From CAWGJF01 sp963822905 (GTDB taxonomy: Bacteria > Bacteroidota > Ignavibacteria > Ignavibacteriales > Ignavibacteriaceae), in the NCBI GenBank assembly GCA_963822905.1, contig CAWGJF010000002.1:558001-622000 (forward strand): a DNA stretch of 64,000 nucleotides. Direction: 5' to 3'. The position numbers and the translations under genes were made by a program. The notes beneath the pieces are model-generated. The model had not been told where the DNA came from, did not search any database, and worked only from the letters and a program-made list of their open reading frames with translations. Shown piece after piece: positions 50,815-58,858 of this stretch. The number at the start of each line of letters is the position of its first letter. The stretch's first letter is position 1.

Positions 50815-50887
50815 CCCTGATATTTTTTACTCTTTCAATTAAATGATATTTTACAGACTCGTTATGCTTAAAAAATTCTAATAGTTA

Positions 50888-51664
50888 ATGTCAAAAATTA
50901 TTTCTATAGCAAATCAAAAAGGTGGAGTAGGAAAAACTACGACTGCTATAAATTTAGCTTCTCTTTTAGCTACATCTGAGAAAAAAACTTTACTTGTCGA
51001 TATAGATCCCCAATCAAATTCTACATCTGGAATAAGTATCACAAATAATTCACTTTCCATTTATGAAGTTTTAATCGGAAATGAAAATGCTTCAAATGCG
51101 ATTATAAAAGAGGCTATGCCTTTTCTTGATGTTTTACCCTCAAATATAAACCTTGTTGGAGCAGAAATCGAAATGGTTGATATGCCGGGAAGGGAAAGAA
51201 TGTTAAAAAATTCCTTAAGCGGTATTGCAGATAATTATGATTTTGTTATTATTGATTGTCCTCCTTCGCTCGGGCTTTTAACTTTGAATGCTTTAACTGC
51301 TTCAACATCAGTTTTAATTCCGGTACAATGTGAGTATTTTGCGCTCGAGGGTTTAGGACAACTTCTGAATACAATAAACATAGTGAAACAACATTTCAAT
51401 CCTGAACTTGTAATTGAAGGAGTGTTATTAACTATGTTTGATACGAGATTGAGATTATCTCACCAGGTTGCTGAAGAAGTCCGGAAATACTTTGGCGACA
51501 AAGTTTATGATACTGTGATACACAGGAACGTCAGAATTTCTGAAGCACCGAGTTATGGAAAACCAATCATTTTGTATGACGCAATTTCGACCGGGGCAAA
51601 AAATTATATTGCGTTGGCAAGTGAGTTATTAGCAAGAAATTCAGAATCAGTTAATTTAAATTGA
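50888..51664 (+). CDS. parA: Chromosome-partitioning ATPase ParA/Soj
   Basis: Deviant Walker ATPase that moves ParB-parS complexes. It has 258 residues. ANQKGGVGKTTTAINLA is the deviant Walker A with the signature lysine. LLVDIDPQSNSTSGI, FVIIDCPPSLGLLTLNAL, and VPVQCEYFALEGLGQLL-like sequence (here IPVQCEYFALEGLGQLL) follow. It lies 3 bp before parB. No parS palindrome was seen nearby. Confidence 0.94.
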   Translation: MSKIISIANQKGGVGKTTTAINLASLLATSEKKTLLVDIDPQSNSTSGISITNNSLSIYEVLIGNENASNAIIKEAMPFLDVLPSNINLVGAEIEMVDMPGRERMLKNSLSGIADNYDFVIIDCPPSLGLLTLNALTASTSVLIPVQCEYFALEGLGQLLNTINIVKQHFNPELVIEGVLLTMFDTRLRLSHQVAEEVRKYFGDKVYDTVIHRNVRISEAPSYGKPIILYDAISTGAKNYIALASELLARNSESVNLN

Positions 51665-51667
51665 TTT

Positions 51668-52621
51668 ATGGGAAAATTTAAACCTGTATTGGGACGTGGA
51701 CTTGATGCTTTGATAAAGCCTCAGGAATATGTAAAAAATGGAAAGGAATCTGTCGATCTTTCACAAATCAAAGATGATGATGGAAAACAGGTTGATGTTC
51801 TTGCTAGAATCTCAGTAGATTTTATTTCGAGAAATCCATACCAGCCCAGAACTCATTTCAATCAAGAAGCACTTGAAGAACTGAAAAAATCCATTCTTTC
51901 AAATGGATTGATTCAACCAATTACAGTTCGCCGCACTCCGGAGCATATGTACGAATTAATATCTGGTGAAAGAAGACTTATTGCTTGCAAAGAAATCGGG
52001 TACAAAGAAATTCCGGCTTATATAATTGAAGTTGAGTCTGATGAGCTTATGCTTGCCCTGGCATTAATAGAAAATATACAACGCGAAAAACTTAATGCTG
52101 TTGAAATTGGTTCTGCGTATAAAAGGTTAATGGAGGAATGTCACTTAACCCAGGAACAAATTGCTGACAAAGTTGGAAAGGACCGGACTACAATTGCCAA
52201 CTCAATCAGGCTTTTAAAATTGCCCCAGGAAATTCAACAAGCTCTTGTGAATGAAGAAATAACTCCCGGTCATGCACGGGCAATAATTAATTTACCAACA
52301 GAAGAACTACAGCTACAGGTACTAAATAAAATTATTAAAGAAAATTATTCTGTTAGGAAAGTTGAAAAACTTGTAAAAGAATTATCAAATGCCGAACAGG
52401 GAACCACAGCCAAAAAAACTTTTACAATTTCTACCGGCAGCTCAAACACTGGTTCGAATTTAAAAGATGTTGAGGATAAACTAAGAAAAATATTCGGTAC
52501 TAAAGTTTCCTGTAAACAAAGGCAGAATGGTTCCGGAGAAATCACAATTGAATTTTACTCTTCTGTTGAACTCGAAAGATTATTTGATTTATTTGAAGTC
52601 ATTGATAAAAACTATAATTAA
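51668..52621 (+). CDS. parB: Chromosome-partitioning protein ParB
   Basis: CTP-dependent clamp that loads at parS. It has 317 residues. The N-terminal box is LGRGLDALIKP. The CTPase/ParB domain shows ISRNPYQPRTHFNQEALEEL, LIQPITVRRT and the GERR box in LISGERRLIACKEIG; ALALIENIQREKLNAVE follows. The helix-turn-helix is LTQEQIADKVGKDRTTIANS. A linker and a C-terminal dimerisation domain end the protein. The start follows parA by 3 bp. Confidence 0.95.
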   Translation: MGKFKPVLGRGLDALIKPQEYVKNGKESVDLSQIKDDDGKQVDVLARISVDFISRNPYQPRTHFNQEALEELKKSILSNGLIQPITVRRTPEHMYELISGERRLIACKEIGYKEIPAYIIEVESDELMLALALIENIQREKLNAVEIGSAYKRLMEECHLTQEQIADKVGKDRTTIANSIRLLKLPQEIQQALVNEEITPGHARAIINLPTEELQLQVLNKIIKENYSVRKVEKLVKELSNAEQGTTAKKTFTISTGSSNTGSNLKDVEDKLRKIFGTKVSCKQRQNGSGEITIEFYSSVELERLFDLFEVIDKNYN

Positions 52622-53078
52622 GATCTTCCTCGTATCGCTGTTCTTAAATTTATCTCTCCCGGCACAAGATTCAACAAACAACAATGCCGCGGGTGATTCA
52701 ATATTTGTAATGCAAAAATCTCCATGGGGAGCGGTACTTCGAAGTGTAGTTATTCCTGGCTTTGGTCAGTTCTATAATGAATCTTACTGGAAAATTCCTG
52801 TGATTTGGGGAATAGGTGCGTGGTTTGTTTATGGGTGGGTACATAATAATGATCTTTATAAACAGTACGGTGATTTATATCGCCAAACAGAGATTTCATT
52901 TTACAGGCAGAATAGGAATTTTTATCGCGACCAGCGGGATAATTTTGCTATTTATATGGGAATACTTTATCTGCTCAATTTAGTCGATGCATATGTTGAT
53001 GCACACTTGTTTGATTTTACAGTAGATGAAAACCTCATTGGTGGTGGCACTCGTTTAAATGTTCGAATAAATTTTTAA
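52602..53078 (+). CDS. DUF5683 outer-membrane-associated protein
   Basis: About 158 residues from the TTG at 52602, chosen because it starts a signal peptide (IKTIIKIFLVSLFLNLSLPA); an in-frame ATG at 52527 would overlap parB by 95 bp and add a hydrophilic leader. WGAVLRSVVIPGFGQFYNES is the DUF5683 signature, followed by KIPVIWGIGAWFVYGW and a second hydrophobic stretch. VDAYVDAHLFDF near the C-terminus is also typical. The function is unknown. The gene sits right after parB in many genomes of this group. Confidence 0.85.
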   Translation: MIKTIIKIFLVSLFLNLSLPAQDSTNNNAAGDSIFVMQKSPWGAVLRSVVIPGFGQFYNESYWKIPVIWGIGAWFVYGWVHNNDLYKQYGDLYRQTEISFYRQNRNFYRDQRDNFAIYMGILYLLNLVDAYVDAHLFDFTVDENLIGGGTRLNVRINF

Positions 53079-53087
53079 TAAGTTTTA

Positions 53088-53798
53088 ATGAAAAACACTG
53101 TTACCTGTCCTCATTGCAAATCAGAGAATCCTTTTTACCAGGCAATTTGTAAACAATGTGATTCATATATAAGAGAAAGAGTTGTAAATCTCGATTTATG
53201 GAAAACCCTCGGAATGATTGTCGAAAGTCCCACCAAAGCATTTAGATTAATCGTTTTCTCTGAACATAAAAACTTTATCATTTTTATAATATTATTTGCA
53301 ACTGTAAAGCTGTTAATTGATGCCAGGTTCCTTTCAATGATTACACTCGGGGTTTTTCAATCAACTGTTGGTATCGGATTAAGTTATTTAATTTTATTAA
53401 TCGCAGTTTTCATATTGTTATTTTTATTGTCGTTATTATTTCAAAAAATTTCAAATGCGGCGGAGATTGAAAATCGAAGAAAAGATTATTTTGCCTTGAT
53501 GAGTTTTGTTCTTACTCCCTATGCTTTTGGTGTAATAATACTTTTTCCATTTGAATTAATCATTTTTGGTGATTACATATTTTCACTTAATCCATCTCCA
53601 TTTGTTATTAAGGAATATTTAGCTTACCTGTTTTCAGTGATAGAAATATTTATCCTGCTTTGGAGCTTTTCCCTTGGAATAAAGGCTTTCATAGTTCTAA
53701 CTGGCAACCGGCTTTACTCTTATTCTTTTGCCTTTGTGTTTAATTTTCTACTTTGGCTGGTACTGTTTTTCGCTTCTAAAATTGTATTTACAATCTGA
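53088..53798 (+). CDS. Zinc-ribbon membrane protein, Yip1-like
   Basis: 236 residues. The N-terminus holds a zinc ribbon (VTCPHCKSENPFYQAICKQC, CxxC twice). The rest has about five hydrophobic segments (roughly 60-80, 90-115, 135-160, 175-200 and 210-235), with NLDLWKTLGMIVESPTKAF before them, the layout of Yip1-type proteins. The function is unknown. It lies 9 bp after DUF5683 and 1 bp before the aminotransferase. Confidence 0.75.
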   Translation: MKNTVTCPHCKSENPFYQAICKQCDSYIRERVVNLDLWKTLGMIVESPTKAFRLIVFSEHKNFIIFIILFATVKLLIDARFLSMITLGVFQSTVGIGLSYLILLIAVFILLFLLSLLFQKISNAAEIENRRKDYFALMSFVLTPYAFGVIILFPFELIIFGDYIFSLNPSPFVIKEYLAYLFSVIEIFILLWSFSLGIKAFIVLTGNRLYSYSFAFVFNFLLWLVLFFASKIVFTI

Positions 53799-53799
53799 T

Positions 53800-54987
53800 A
53801 TGAATTCTCAGGAAGATATATTTTCTTTAGAAAAGAGATTATTCCTCTCAACCTACAATAGAATTCCACTTGAAATCTCTCATGGGGAAGGTGTTCATTT
53901 AATTTCTAAGTCAGGTGAACGATTTCTCGATTTTTTTGGCGGCCTTGCGGTAAATGCTCTCGGGTATTCACACCCCGGAATTAATGAAGCAATTTCAAAA
54001 CAAATTAAAAGGTTCTCCCATCTTTCAAATAACTATATAACTGATGTTCAGGTTTCATTTGCGGATATGCTAATAAAATATTCTGGGATGAGTAAAATAT
54101 TTTTAACTAACAGTGGAACTGAAGCAATTGAAGGGGTATTAAAATTATTAAGAAAGTTTTACGGCAGAAATAAAAAAATATTTGCTTTAACTAATTCCTT
54201 TCATGGTAGAACTTTTGGAGCACTAAGTTTAACTGGAAGAGAAAAATACAGAGAACCATTTCATCCGCTTTTAGATGGAATTCATTTTATCCATTTCAAT
54301 GATATAAATGAATTAAATAATTCTATTGATAGGAATACAGCCGCAATCTTTCTAGAATTGATTCAGGGAGAAGGTGGTGTGAATGTTGTTAGCCAAGGAT
54401 TTATAGACACACTTCAGAATTTAAAAAAGAATTTAGATTTCGCAATAGTTGTTGATGAAATCCAATCCGGGATTGGCAGAACGGGAAAAGGTTTTGCGTT
54501 TGAACACTACAATCTAAAACCTGATGTATTAGTAGTTGCAAAATGTATTGGCGGTGGATTACCGCTCGGCGCATTTTTAACCAATGAAAAATTCAATAAT
54601 GTTTTTAATCCCGGTGAACACGGGACAACGTTTGGCGGAAATCCCGTTGCTTGTGCGGCAGGAAAAATTGTTTTGCAAGAGATTTTTGAAAAAGGCTTGA
54701 TCGAAGATGTTAGGAATAACGGTAATTATTTCTTAAAAGAATTAAACGAACTTAAGAAAAAATTCGATTCGATTATAAAAAATGTCAGAGGACTGGGTTA
54801 TTTTATAGGAATAGAAGTTGGAGGTGACGGAAATAATATTGTAGAAAAATTCCGTGAAAGAAAGGTTTTAATAAATTGTACTAATAAAAATGTTCTTAGG
54901 CTTTTACCGCCGTTGATTATCCGGAAAGAAGACATTGATTTCTTCTTATTTAATTTTTACGAAATACTAAAAGAAATTTATCTTTAA
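53800..54987 (+). CDS. Class III PLP aminotransferase, acetylornithine/ornithine-type
   Basis: 395 residues from ATG 53800, which follows the preceding stop by one base. DFFGGLAVNALGYSHP, FLTNSGTEAIEGVLKLLRKF (phosphate cup), NSFHGRTFGALSLTGR, ELIQGEGGVNV, VVDEIQSGIGRTGKGFAFEH and the PLP lysine in VVAKCIGGGLPLGAF are present, with GTTFGGNPVACAAG afterwards. These match ArgD-like enzymes, including the succinyl/acetyl-diaminopimelate transaminase activity of ArgD. The exact substrate is not settled. It ends 1 bp from the convergent Ppx/GppA gene. Confidence 0.9.
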   Translation: MNSQEDIFSLEKRLFLSTYNRIPLEISHGEGVHLISKSGERFLDFFGGLAVNALGYSHPGINEAISKQIKRFSHLSNNYITDVQVSFADMLIKYSGMSKIFLTNSGTEAIEGVLKLLRKFYGRNKKIFALTNSFHGRTFGALSLTGREKYREPFHPLLDGIHFIHFNDINELNNSIDRNTAAIFLELIQGEGGVNVVSQGFIDTLQNLKKNLDFAIVVDEIQSGIGRTGKGFAFEHYNLKPDVLVVAKCIGGGLPLGAFLTNEKFNNVFNPGEHGTTFGGNPVACAAGKIVLQEIFEKGLIEDVRNNGNYFLKELNELKKKFDSIIKNVRGLGYFIGIEVGGDGNNIVEKFRERKVLINCTNKNVLRLLPPLIIRKEDIDFFLFNFYEILKEIYL

Positions 54988-55911
54988 TTATAAAATATTT
55001 CCCTCAGCATATTTATATAGAATTGCACCGTGTCTAATTCCTCTCGAACTTACTTTAACTAAATTCAGATTTAACTTTTTCATTACGGAATGTAAAATTG
55101 AAGCTCCTGCTAAAATAATATCTTCTCTGCCTTTAACAATCTCCCCATATTTTTCAAGAATTTGGGTAGAAGTTAAATTTGAAATGTGATTTATCAAATT
55201 CTCCAAATCAGTTAAAGCTAATGTTGAAGATTCCACTTTCTCTTCTGAAAAGTATTTCAATCCAAAACACATACAGGCAACAGTTGTTGCTGTGCCTGCA
55301 ATCGCGACTGCTTCTTTAAATTTAAATTGATTTTCAATTTCAGAGAAAATATTTATTAGTTCATTTTGAAAATATATTAATTGTTTATTACCCGGAGGAG
55401 ATTTTAATAAGAATTTTTCAGTTCCATTAACTGAACCAATTGAAAAGCTTTTTTTATAATTCACTTTATTTGAATCACCAGATATCAATTCAGTGCTTCC
55501 TCCACCAATATCTATAACAGCAAGATTACCGGTTACTGACTTTAGATTTGAAATCGCTCCCAGGTATGCAATTTGTGCCTCAGTTTCTCCATCAACTATA
55601 TTTAAAATATAACCAAATTGTTTTTTGATTTTATCTTTTATAATTCCGGAATTGGCAGCAGAACGAAGCGCATAGGTACCAGTTAAAATCACATCTTCAC
55701 AATTAAATGATTTTATAATTTCCCTATATTCTTCAAGAATTTGGAGCAGCAAATCAATTTTATCATCCTTAATATTTTGTCCGGGCTCCAGACCTTTTCC
55801 TAGACGCGGGATTCTATATTCATTTCTGAGTGGAACGAGAGAATCATATTCCACCTTTGTAATTAGCAAAAGGACAGTATTAGTACCAATATCTATTGAA
55901 GCAACAATCAT
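54988..55911 (-). CDS. Ppx/GppA-family phosphatase
   Basis: 307 residues, the short exopolyphosphatase form without the C-terminal HD domain. VASIDIGTNTVLLLITKV is the ASKHA phosphate-1 motif, GTYALRSAANSG and VDGETEAQIAYLGA follow, and VIDIGGGSTELISG is phosphate-2. GVAIAGTATTVA-like sequence (AVAIAGTATTVACMCFG) and SRGIRHGAILY end the domain. It removes phosphate from polyphosphate or pppGpp. A CHAD-domain gene at 49.7 kb may be functionally linked. Confidence 0.92.
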   Translation of the reverse strand: MIVASIDIGTNTVLLLITKVEYDSLVPLRNEYRIPRLGKGLEPGQNIKDDKIDLLLQILEEYREIIKSFNCEDVILTGTYALRSAANSGIIKDKIKKQFGYILNIVDGETEAQIAYLGAISNLKSVTGNLAVIDIGGGSTELISGDSNKVNYKKSFSIGSVNGTEKFLLKSPPGNKQLIYFQNELINIFSEIENQFKFKEAVAIAGTATTVACMCFGLKYFSEEKVESSTLALTDLENLINHISNLTSTQILEKYGEIVKGREDIILAGASILHSVMKKLNLNLVKVSSRGIRHGAILYKYAEGNIL

Positions 55912-55949
55912 ATATTTTTTTTAATTTAATTTAACAAAACAATCACATT

Positions 55950-56477
55950 ATGGAAAAAGTTACTACACTATCCAAAGTCTTATCTTCTTTAGCAATTCTT
56001 TCAGGAGCATTGTGGCTTGGTACTTATGTTGAAAGACTTTTTGTTACTTTTATGTTGTTCAAAGAAGAAGGACTGATTCTTAAGGATTATATTAATAGCA
56101 GTAATCTTCCGGGAATTCTTACGACAATTTCGCCTTCCGTTGTACTTACATTTGTGATGTTCATTGTTATGATAATCAGCTTTTCTTTGTTCCTGGTAAT
56201 CTCTAAAATCAACTTAAAGAAAAATGGATGGTTATTTATCGTAACTTTATTGATTTATATTACTTTACCCTTTGAAGCTTACTTAATGACTTTCGATTAC
56301 AAAATGATTTTGGAAATTATATCCGGCAATATAAATTCGAGTTACCTGCTTGGTTTAATCATTGACCGATTCAGACTTTTGAATGGATTTCCAGTAATTA
56401 TCATTTTCACTTATCTTTCAATTCCATTTTTCATCGTTTTTAAACCATTTACTGTCTTGATAAAAAATGAAAATTAA
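55950..56477 (+). CDS. Multi-pass membrane protein, function unknown
   Basis: 175 residues with four to five hydrophobic segments (about 8-28, 60-85, 95-112, 125-140 and 145-170). It begins KVTTLSKVLSSLAILSGAL, then WLGTYVERLFVTFMLF. DUF4149-like membrane proteins have a similar layout, but I cannot confirm this. It is divergent from the Ppx/GppA gene (38 bp), and its end overlaps the next gene by 11 bp. Confidence 0.7.
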   Translation: MEKVTTLSKVLSSLAILSGALWLGTYVERLFVTFMLFKEEGLILKDYINSSNLPGILTTISPSVVLTFVMFIVMIISFSLFLVISKINLKKNGWLFIVTLLIYITLPFEAYLMTFDYKMILEIISGNINSSYLLGLIIDRFRLLNGFPVIIIFTYLSIPFFIVFKPFTVLIKNEN

Positions 56478-56739
56478 AGAGAAAGAATTCGAACAAATTG
56501 TTGAAGAATTAAAATCAGTAGCAGATCAACTGGGAGCATCCGTTAGGTTTGAGAAAGGTGATTTCAAAGGTGGTTATTGCATTTTACATGAGAGCAAGGT
56601 AATTGTAATTAACAAGCTTACAAACCTTCAACGGAAGGTAATGATTTTATCTGCAGCTTTAAAAGAATTAGGCGCTGACAAAATTTATCTCACTCCAAGA
56701 TTACGTGAAATAATTGATGAAATGGCAGAAAGCAACTGA
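56467..56739 (+). CDS. Small conserved protein, function unknown
   Basis: 90 residues, soluble. It has an N-terminal helix (EKEFEQIVEELKSVADQLGA), two strands (VRFEKGDFKGGYCILHESK, VIVINKLTN), and a C-terminal helix ending TPRLREIIDEMAESN. I recognise it only as a hypothetical protein common in this phylum; RFEKG-FKGGYC may be a conserved loop. It overlaps the membrane protein by 11 bp and touches aroQ directly (no gap). Confidence 0.7.
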   Translation: MKIKEKEFEQIVEELKSVADQLGASVRFEKGDFKGGYCILHESKVIVINKLTNLQRKVMILSAALKELGADKIYLTPRLREIIDEMAESN

Positions 56740-57171
56740 ATGAAAATTTTAGTGATAAATGGTCCCAATCTTAATCTTCTTGAGCAGAGAGATCCGGAAC
56801 AATATGGAACCCTGTCATTAGAAACAATTAAAGACTATCTTTCAAAAGAATTTCCGGAATATGAATTTGAATTTTTCCAGAGTAATACCGAAGGCGAAAT
56901 CATTAACAAGATTCAGGAAACTGCAAAAAAGTTTGACGCATTGATAATAAATCCAGCAGGATATGCTCACACTTCTGTAGCAATACGGGATGCATTGGAA
57001 CTTTGTAAAATTCCAAAAATTGAAGTTCATCTTTCAAATATTTCAGGTAGGGAAGACTTCAGGCAATATTTATTAACTGCTTCTGTCTGCAATGGTTACC
57101 TGAGTGGTTTTAAAGAACATGGTTATTATGCAGCTGTACGTTTAATTGAAAAGATTCTTGGTAAACATTGA
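56740..57171 (+). CDS. aroQ: 3-dehydroquinate dehydratase, type II
   Basis: Third step of the shikimate pathway, by an enolate mechanism. It has 143 residues, the type II length. INGPNLNLLEQRDPEQYGT carries the flexible-loop arginine and catalytic tyrosine, FFQSNTEGEIINKIQE follows, INPAGYAHTSVAIRDAL holds the catalytic region, and EVHLSNISGREDFR has the catalytic histidine and substrate-binding residues. Confidence 0.95.
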   Translation: MKILVINGPNLNLLEQRDPEQYGTLSLETIKDYLSKEFPEYEFEFFQSNTEGEIINKIQETAKKFDALIINPAGYAHTSVAIRDALELCKIPKIEVHLSNISGREDFRQYLLTASVCNGYLSGFKEHGYYAAVRLIEKILGKH

Positions 57172-57339
57172 ACTATATGATTAATCCATCTAAAATTTAA
57201 AATTTTGTTGAATTTTCTTACTTTCACTAAAGAAAAGGGTTAGGTAAGCAACTTAAAGTTTTTATTTACCAGAACCCCATAATGTTGATATTGAAATGGC
57301 GATTATTTATTTTGGGATTAAAATTTACCTCAAGTCCAT

Positions 57340-57747
57340 ATGAAAGATCTTTCAATTAAAAAACTTTATTACTCAATCAGTGAAGTAAGCAAAATCACTG
57401 AAATTGAGCAATATGTTCTCCGTTATTGGGAAACAGAATTTGAGCAGCTAAAACCTCAAAAAAACAGAGCAGGGAACAGGATATATACAAATAAAGATAT
57501 TCAACTGATTCTTCACATTAAAGAGCTTCTGCGTGAGAAAAAATACACTATCGAAGGAGCAAAAAAAATTCTGGAAGAATATACCCAGACTAAAACTGTT
57601 CACATTGAACAGCCAAAAGAAAAAAGTGTAGTTGAAGTTGAAACAGAGGAGGAAATTGAAGAAACTCTTCCCACAAACAATACAGAACTCAAAAAAGACC
57701 TTGAAGCAATTAAAGGTGTTCTGAAATTTATACTTTCAAAATTATAA
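57340..57747 (+). CDS. MerR-family transcriptional regulator
   Basis: 135 residues. The winged helix-turn-helix is YYSISEVSKITEIEQYVLRY, then WETEFEQLKPQKNRAGNRIY, with TNKDIQLILHIKELLREKKY as the following helix. The C-terminal region is a short coiled coil rich in Glu and Lys with no cysteine effector motif. This compact MerR form is common in Bacteroidota-like genomes and its ligand is unknown. Confidence 0.88.
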   Translation: MKDLSIKKLYYSISEVSKITEIEQYVLRYWETEFEQLKPQKNRAGNRIYTNKDIQLILHIKELLREKKYTIEGAKKILEEYTQTKTVHIEQPKEKSVVEVETEEEIEETLPTNNTELKKDLEAIKGVLKFILSKL

Positions 57748-57751
57748 TTAT

Positions 57752-57825
57752 CGGAACGTAGCGCAGCCCGGTAGCGTACCTGAATGGGGTTCAGGTGGTC
57801 GCGGGTTCAAATCCCGCCGTTCCGA
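57752..57825 (+). tRNA. tRNA-Pro, anticodon GGG
   Basis: 74 bases. The acceptor stem CGGAACG pairs with CGTTCCG, the anticodon arm CCTGA-ATGGGGT-TCAGG gives anticodon GGG, and the T arm holds GGTTCAAATCC. The discriminator A is followed by CA, so CCA is not encoded in full. It lies 4 bp after the MerR stop. Confidence 0.95.
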
Positions 57826-57957
57826 CAAATAACCTACTTATGCTGGTTTTCTCAATTAAAAAATGGATTTTATTTTGGATTATTTAGCAAATGTTTTTAC
57901 CTTTAAACAACCATCAAGTAGAATAATATTGGTTTATTCATTTAGCAAGGGGTTAAA

Positions 57958-58851
57958 ATGAAAAATATTATTAAAGTTTTTTTGATTGTCGGAATTTGTA
58001 ATTCTCTATCGTATACACAAGTGAACTGGGAGCTTGATTACAATAGTGCAAACTTTGCATTTTTTATTGTTGATTTTAGTACTTATAATTTTGAGGGTGG
58101 ATATTTTACAAAATTTGATTACCATCCCGGGTACGATGATACTGAAATTCCTTTCAATATTGTTTACAATCCTCCATTAGACTATGGAAATATTATGTTT
58201 GCTTACTCAGCAACAGGAGACAGTATATTTTCGGCTGATATCTGGTGGGCAGGGCAGGGGCAAATAACCTTTCCGGATTCAATTGAAGATGCTTCTCAAT
58301 TTAGATATGATTCATCGCAGTCAATTCTTCCATACTCCGTTTCTTACTATGATTATGTCTATGAACTGGAAGATTCAATCTTCCTTCAAAAGGCTGATTC
58401 ATCCTGGCTTGCGGTTAACAAACTCAGCGTTCTTGAAAAATTTGATTCAGTAGGGAATGTGTTTAGAGTCGGGCTTTATTTATATGCACCGGCTGTGGGT
58501 GCATTTGAGCCATCGGTAGCTAAGTGGATAGTATATTTATATAGAGGCCAGTTAATTGTAAATGTTGAGGATGAGACTGAAATTCCTAACACATTCAGAC
58601 TTTATCAAAATTATCCTAATCCCTTTAATCCTGTAACTAATATTAAATATGTAGTAGGCACTCAGCAATTTATTTCACTAAAACTTTATGATATTTTAGG
58701 AAATGACGTCATAACTTTAGTAAATGAGGAAATGCGGGCTGGAAATCACCAGGTTGAATTTGATGGAGATGGTTTACCAAGCGGAATATATTTTTGTACA
58801 CTTAGAGCTGGTGAATTTATACAAACAAAAAAGATGGTATTATTGAAATGA
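57958..58851 (+). CDS. Secreted protein with type IX sorting domain
   Basis: 297 residues. A signal peptide (KNIIKVFLIVGICNSLSYTQ) leads into about 190 residues rich in Tyr, Asp and Phe with beta-strand character (YFTKFDYHPGYDDTEIPFNI) and no recognised catalytic motif. The last 80 residues are a type IX sorting domain: YQNYPNPFNPVTNIKY, SLKLYDILGNDVITLV, SGIYFCTLRAGEFIQTKKMV. The protein is expected on the cell surface or in the medium. The passenger's function is unknown. It converges with the TonB-type receptor gene, 7 bp apart. Confidence 0.85.
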   Translation: MKNIIKVFLIVGICNSLSYTQVNWELDYNSANFAFFIVDFSTYNFEGGYFTKFDYHPGYDDTEIPFNIVYNPPLDYGNIMFAYSATGDSIFSADIWWAGQGQITFPDSIEDASQFRYDSSQSILPYSVSYYDYVYELEDSIFLQKADSSWLAVNKLSVLEKFDSVGNVFRVGLYLYAPAVGAFEPSVAKWIVYLYRGQLIVNVEDETEIPNTFRLYQNYPNPFNPVTNIKYVVGTQQFISLKLYDILGNDVITLVNEEMRAGNHQVEFDGDGLPSGIYFCTLRAGEFIQTKKMVLLK

Positions 58852-58858
58852 AAAATTT

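Noticed and set aside
52527..52601. ATG start for the DUF5683 gene at 52527
   Set aside because: It would overlap parB by 95 bp and place 25 hydrophilic residues before the signal peptide.
50800..52700. parS site near parA-parB
   Set aside because: No sequence close to the 16-bp parS palindrome was found in or around these genes.
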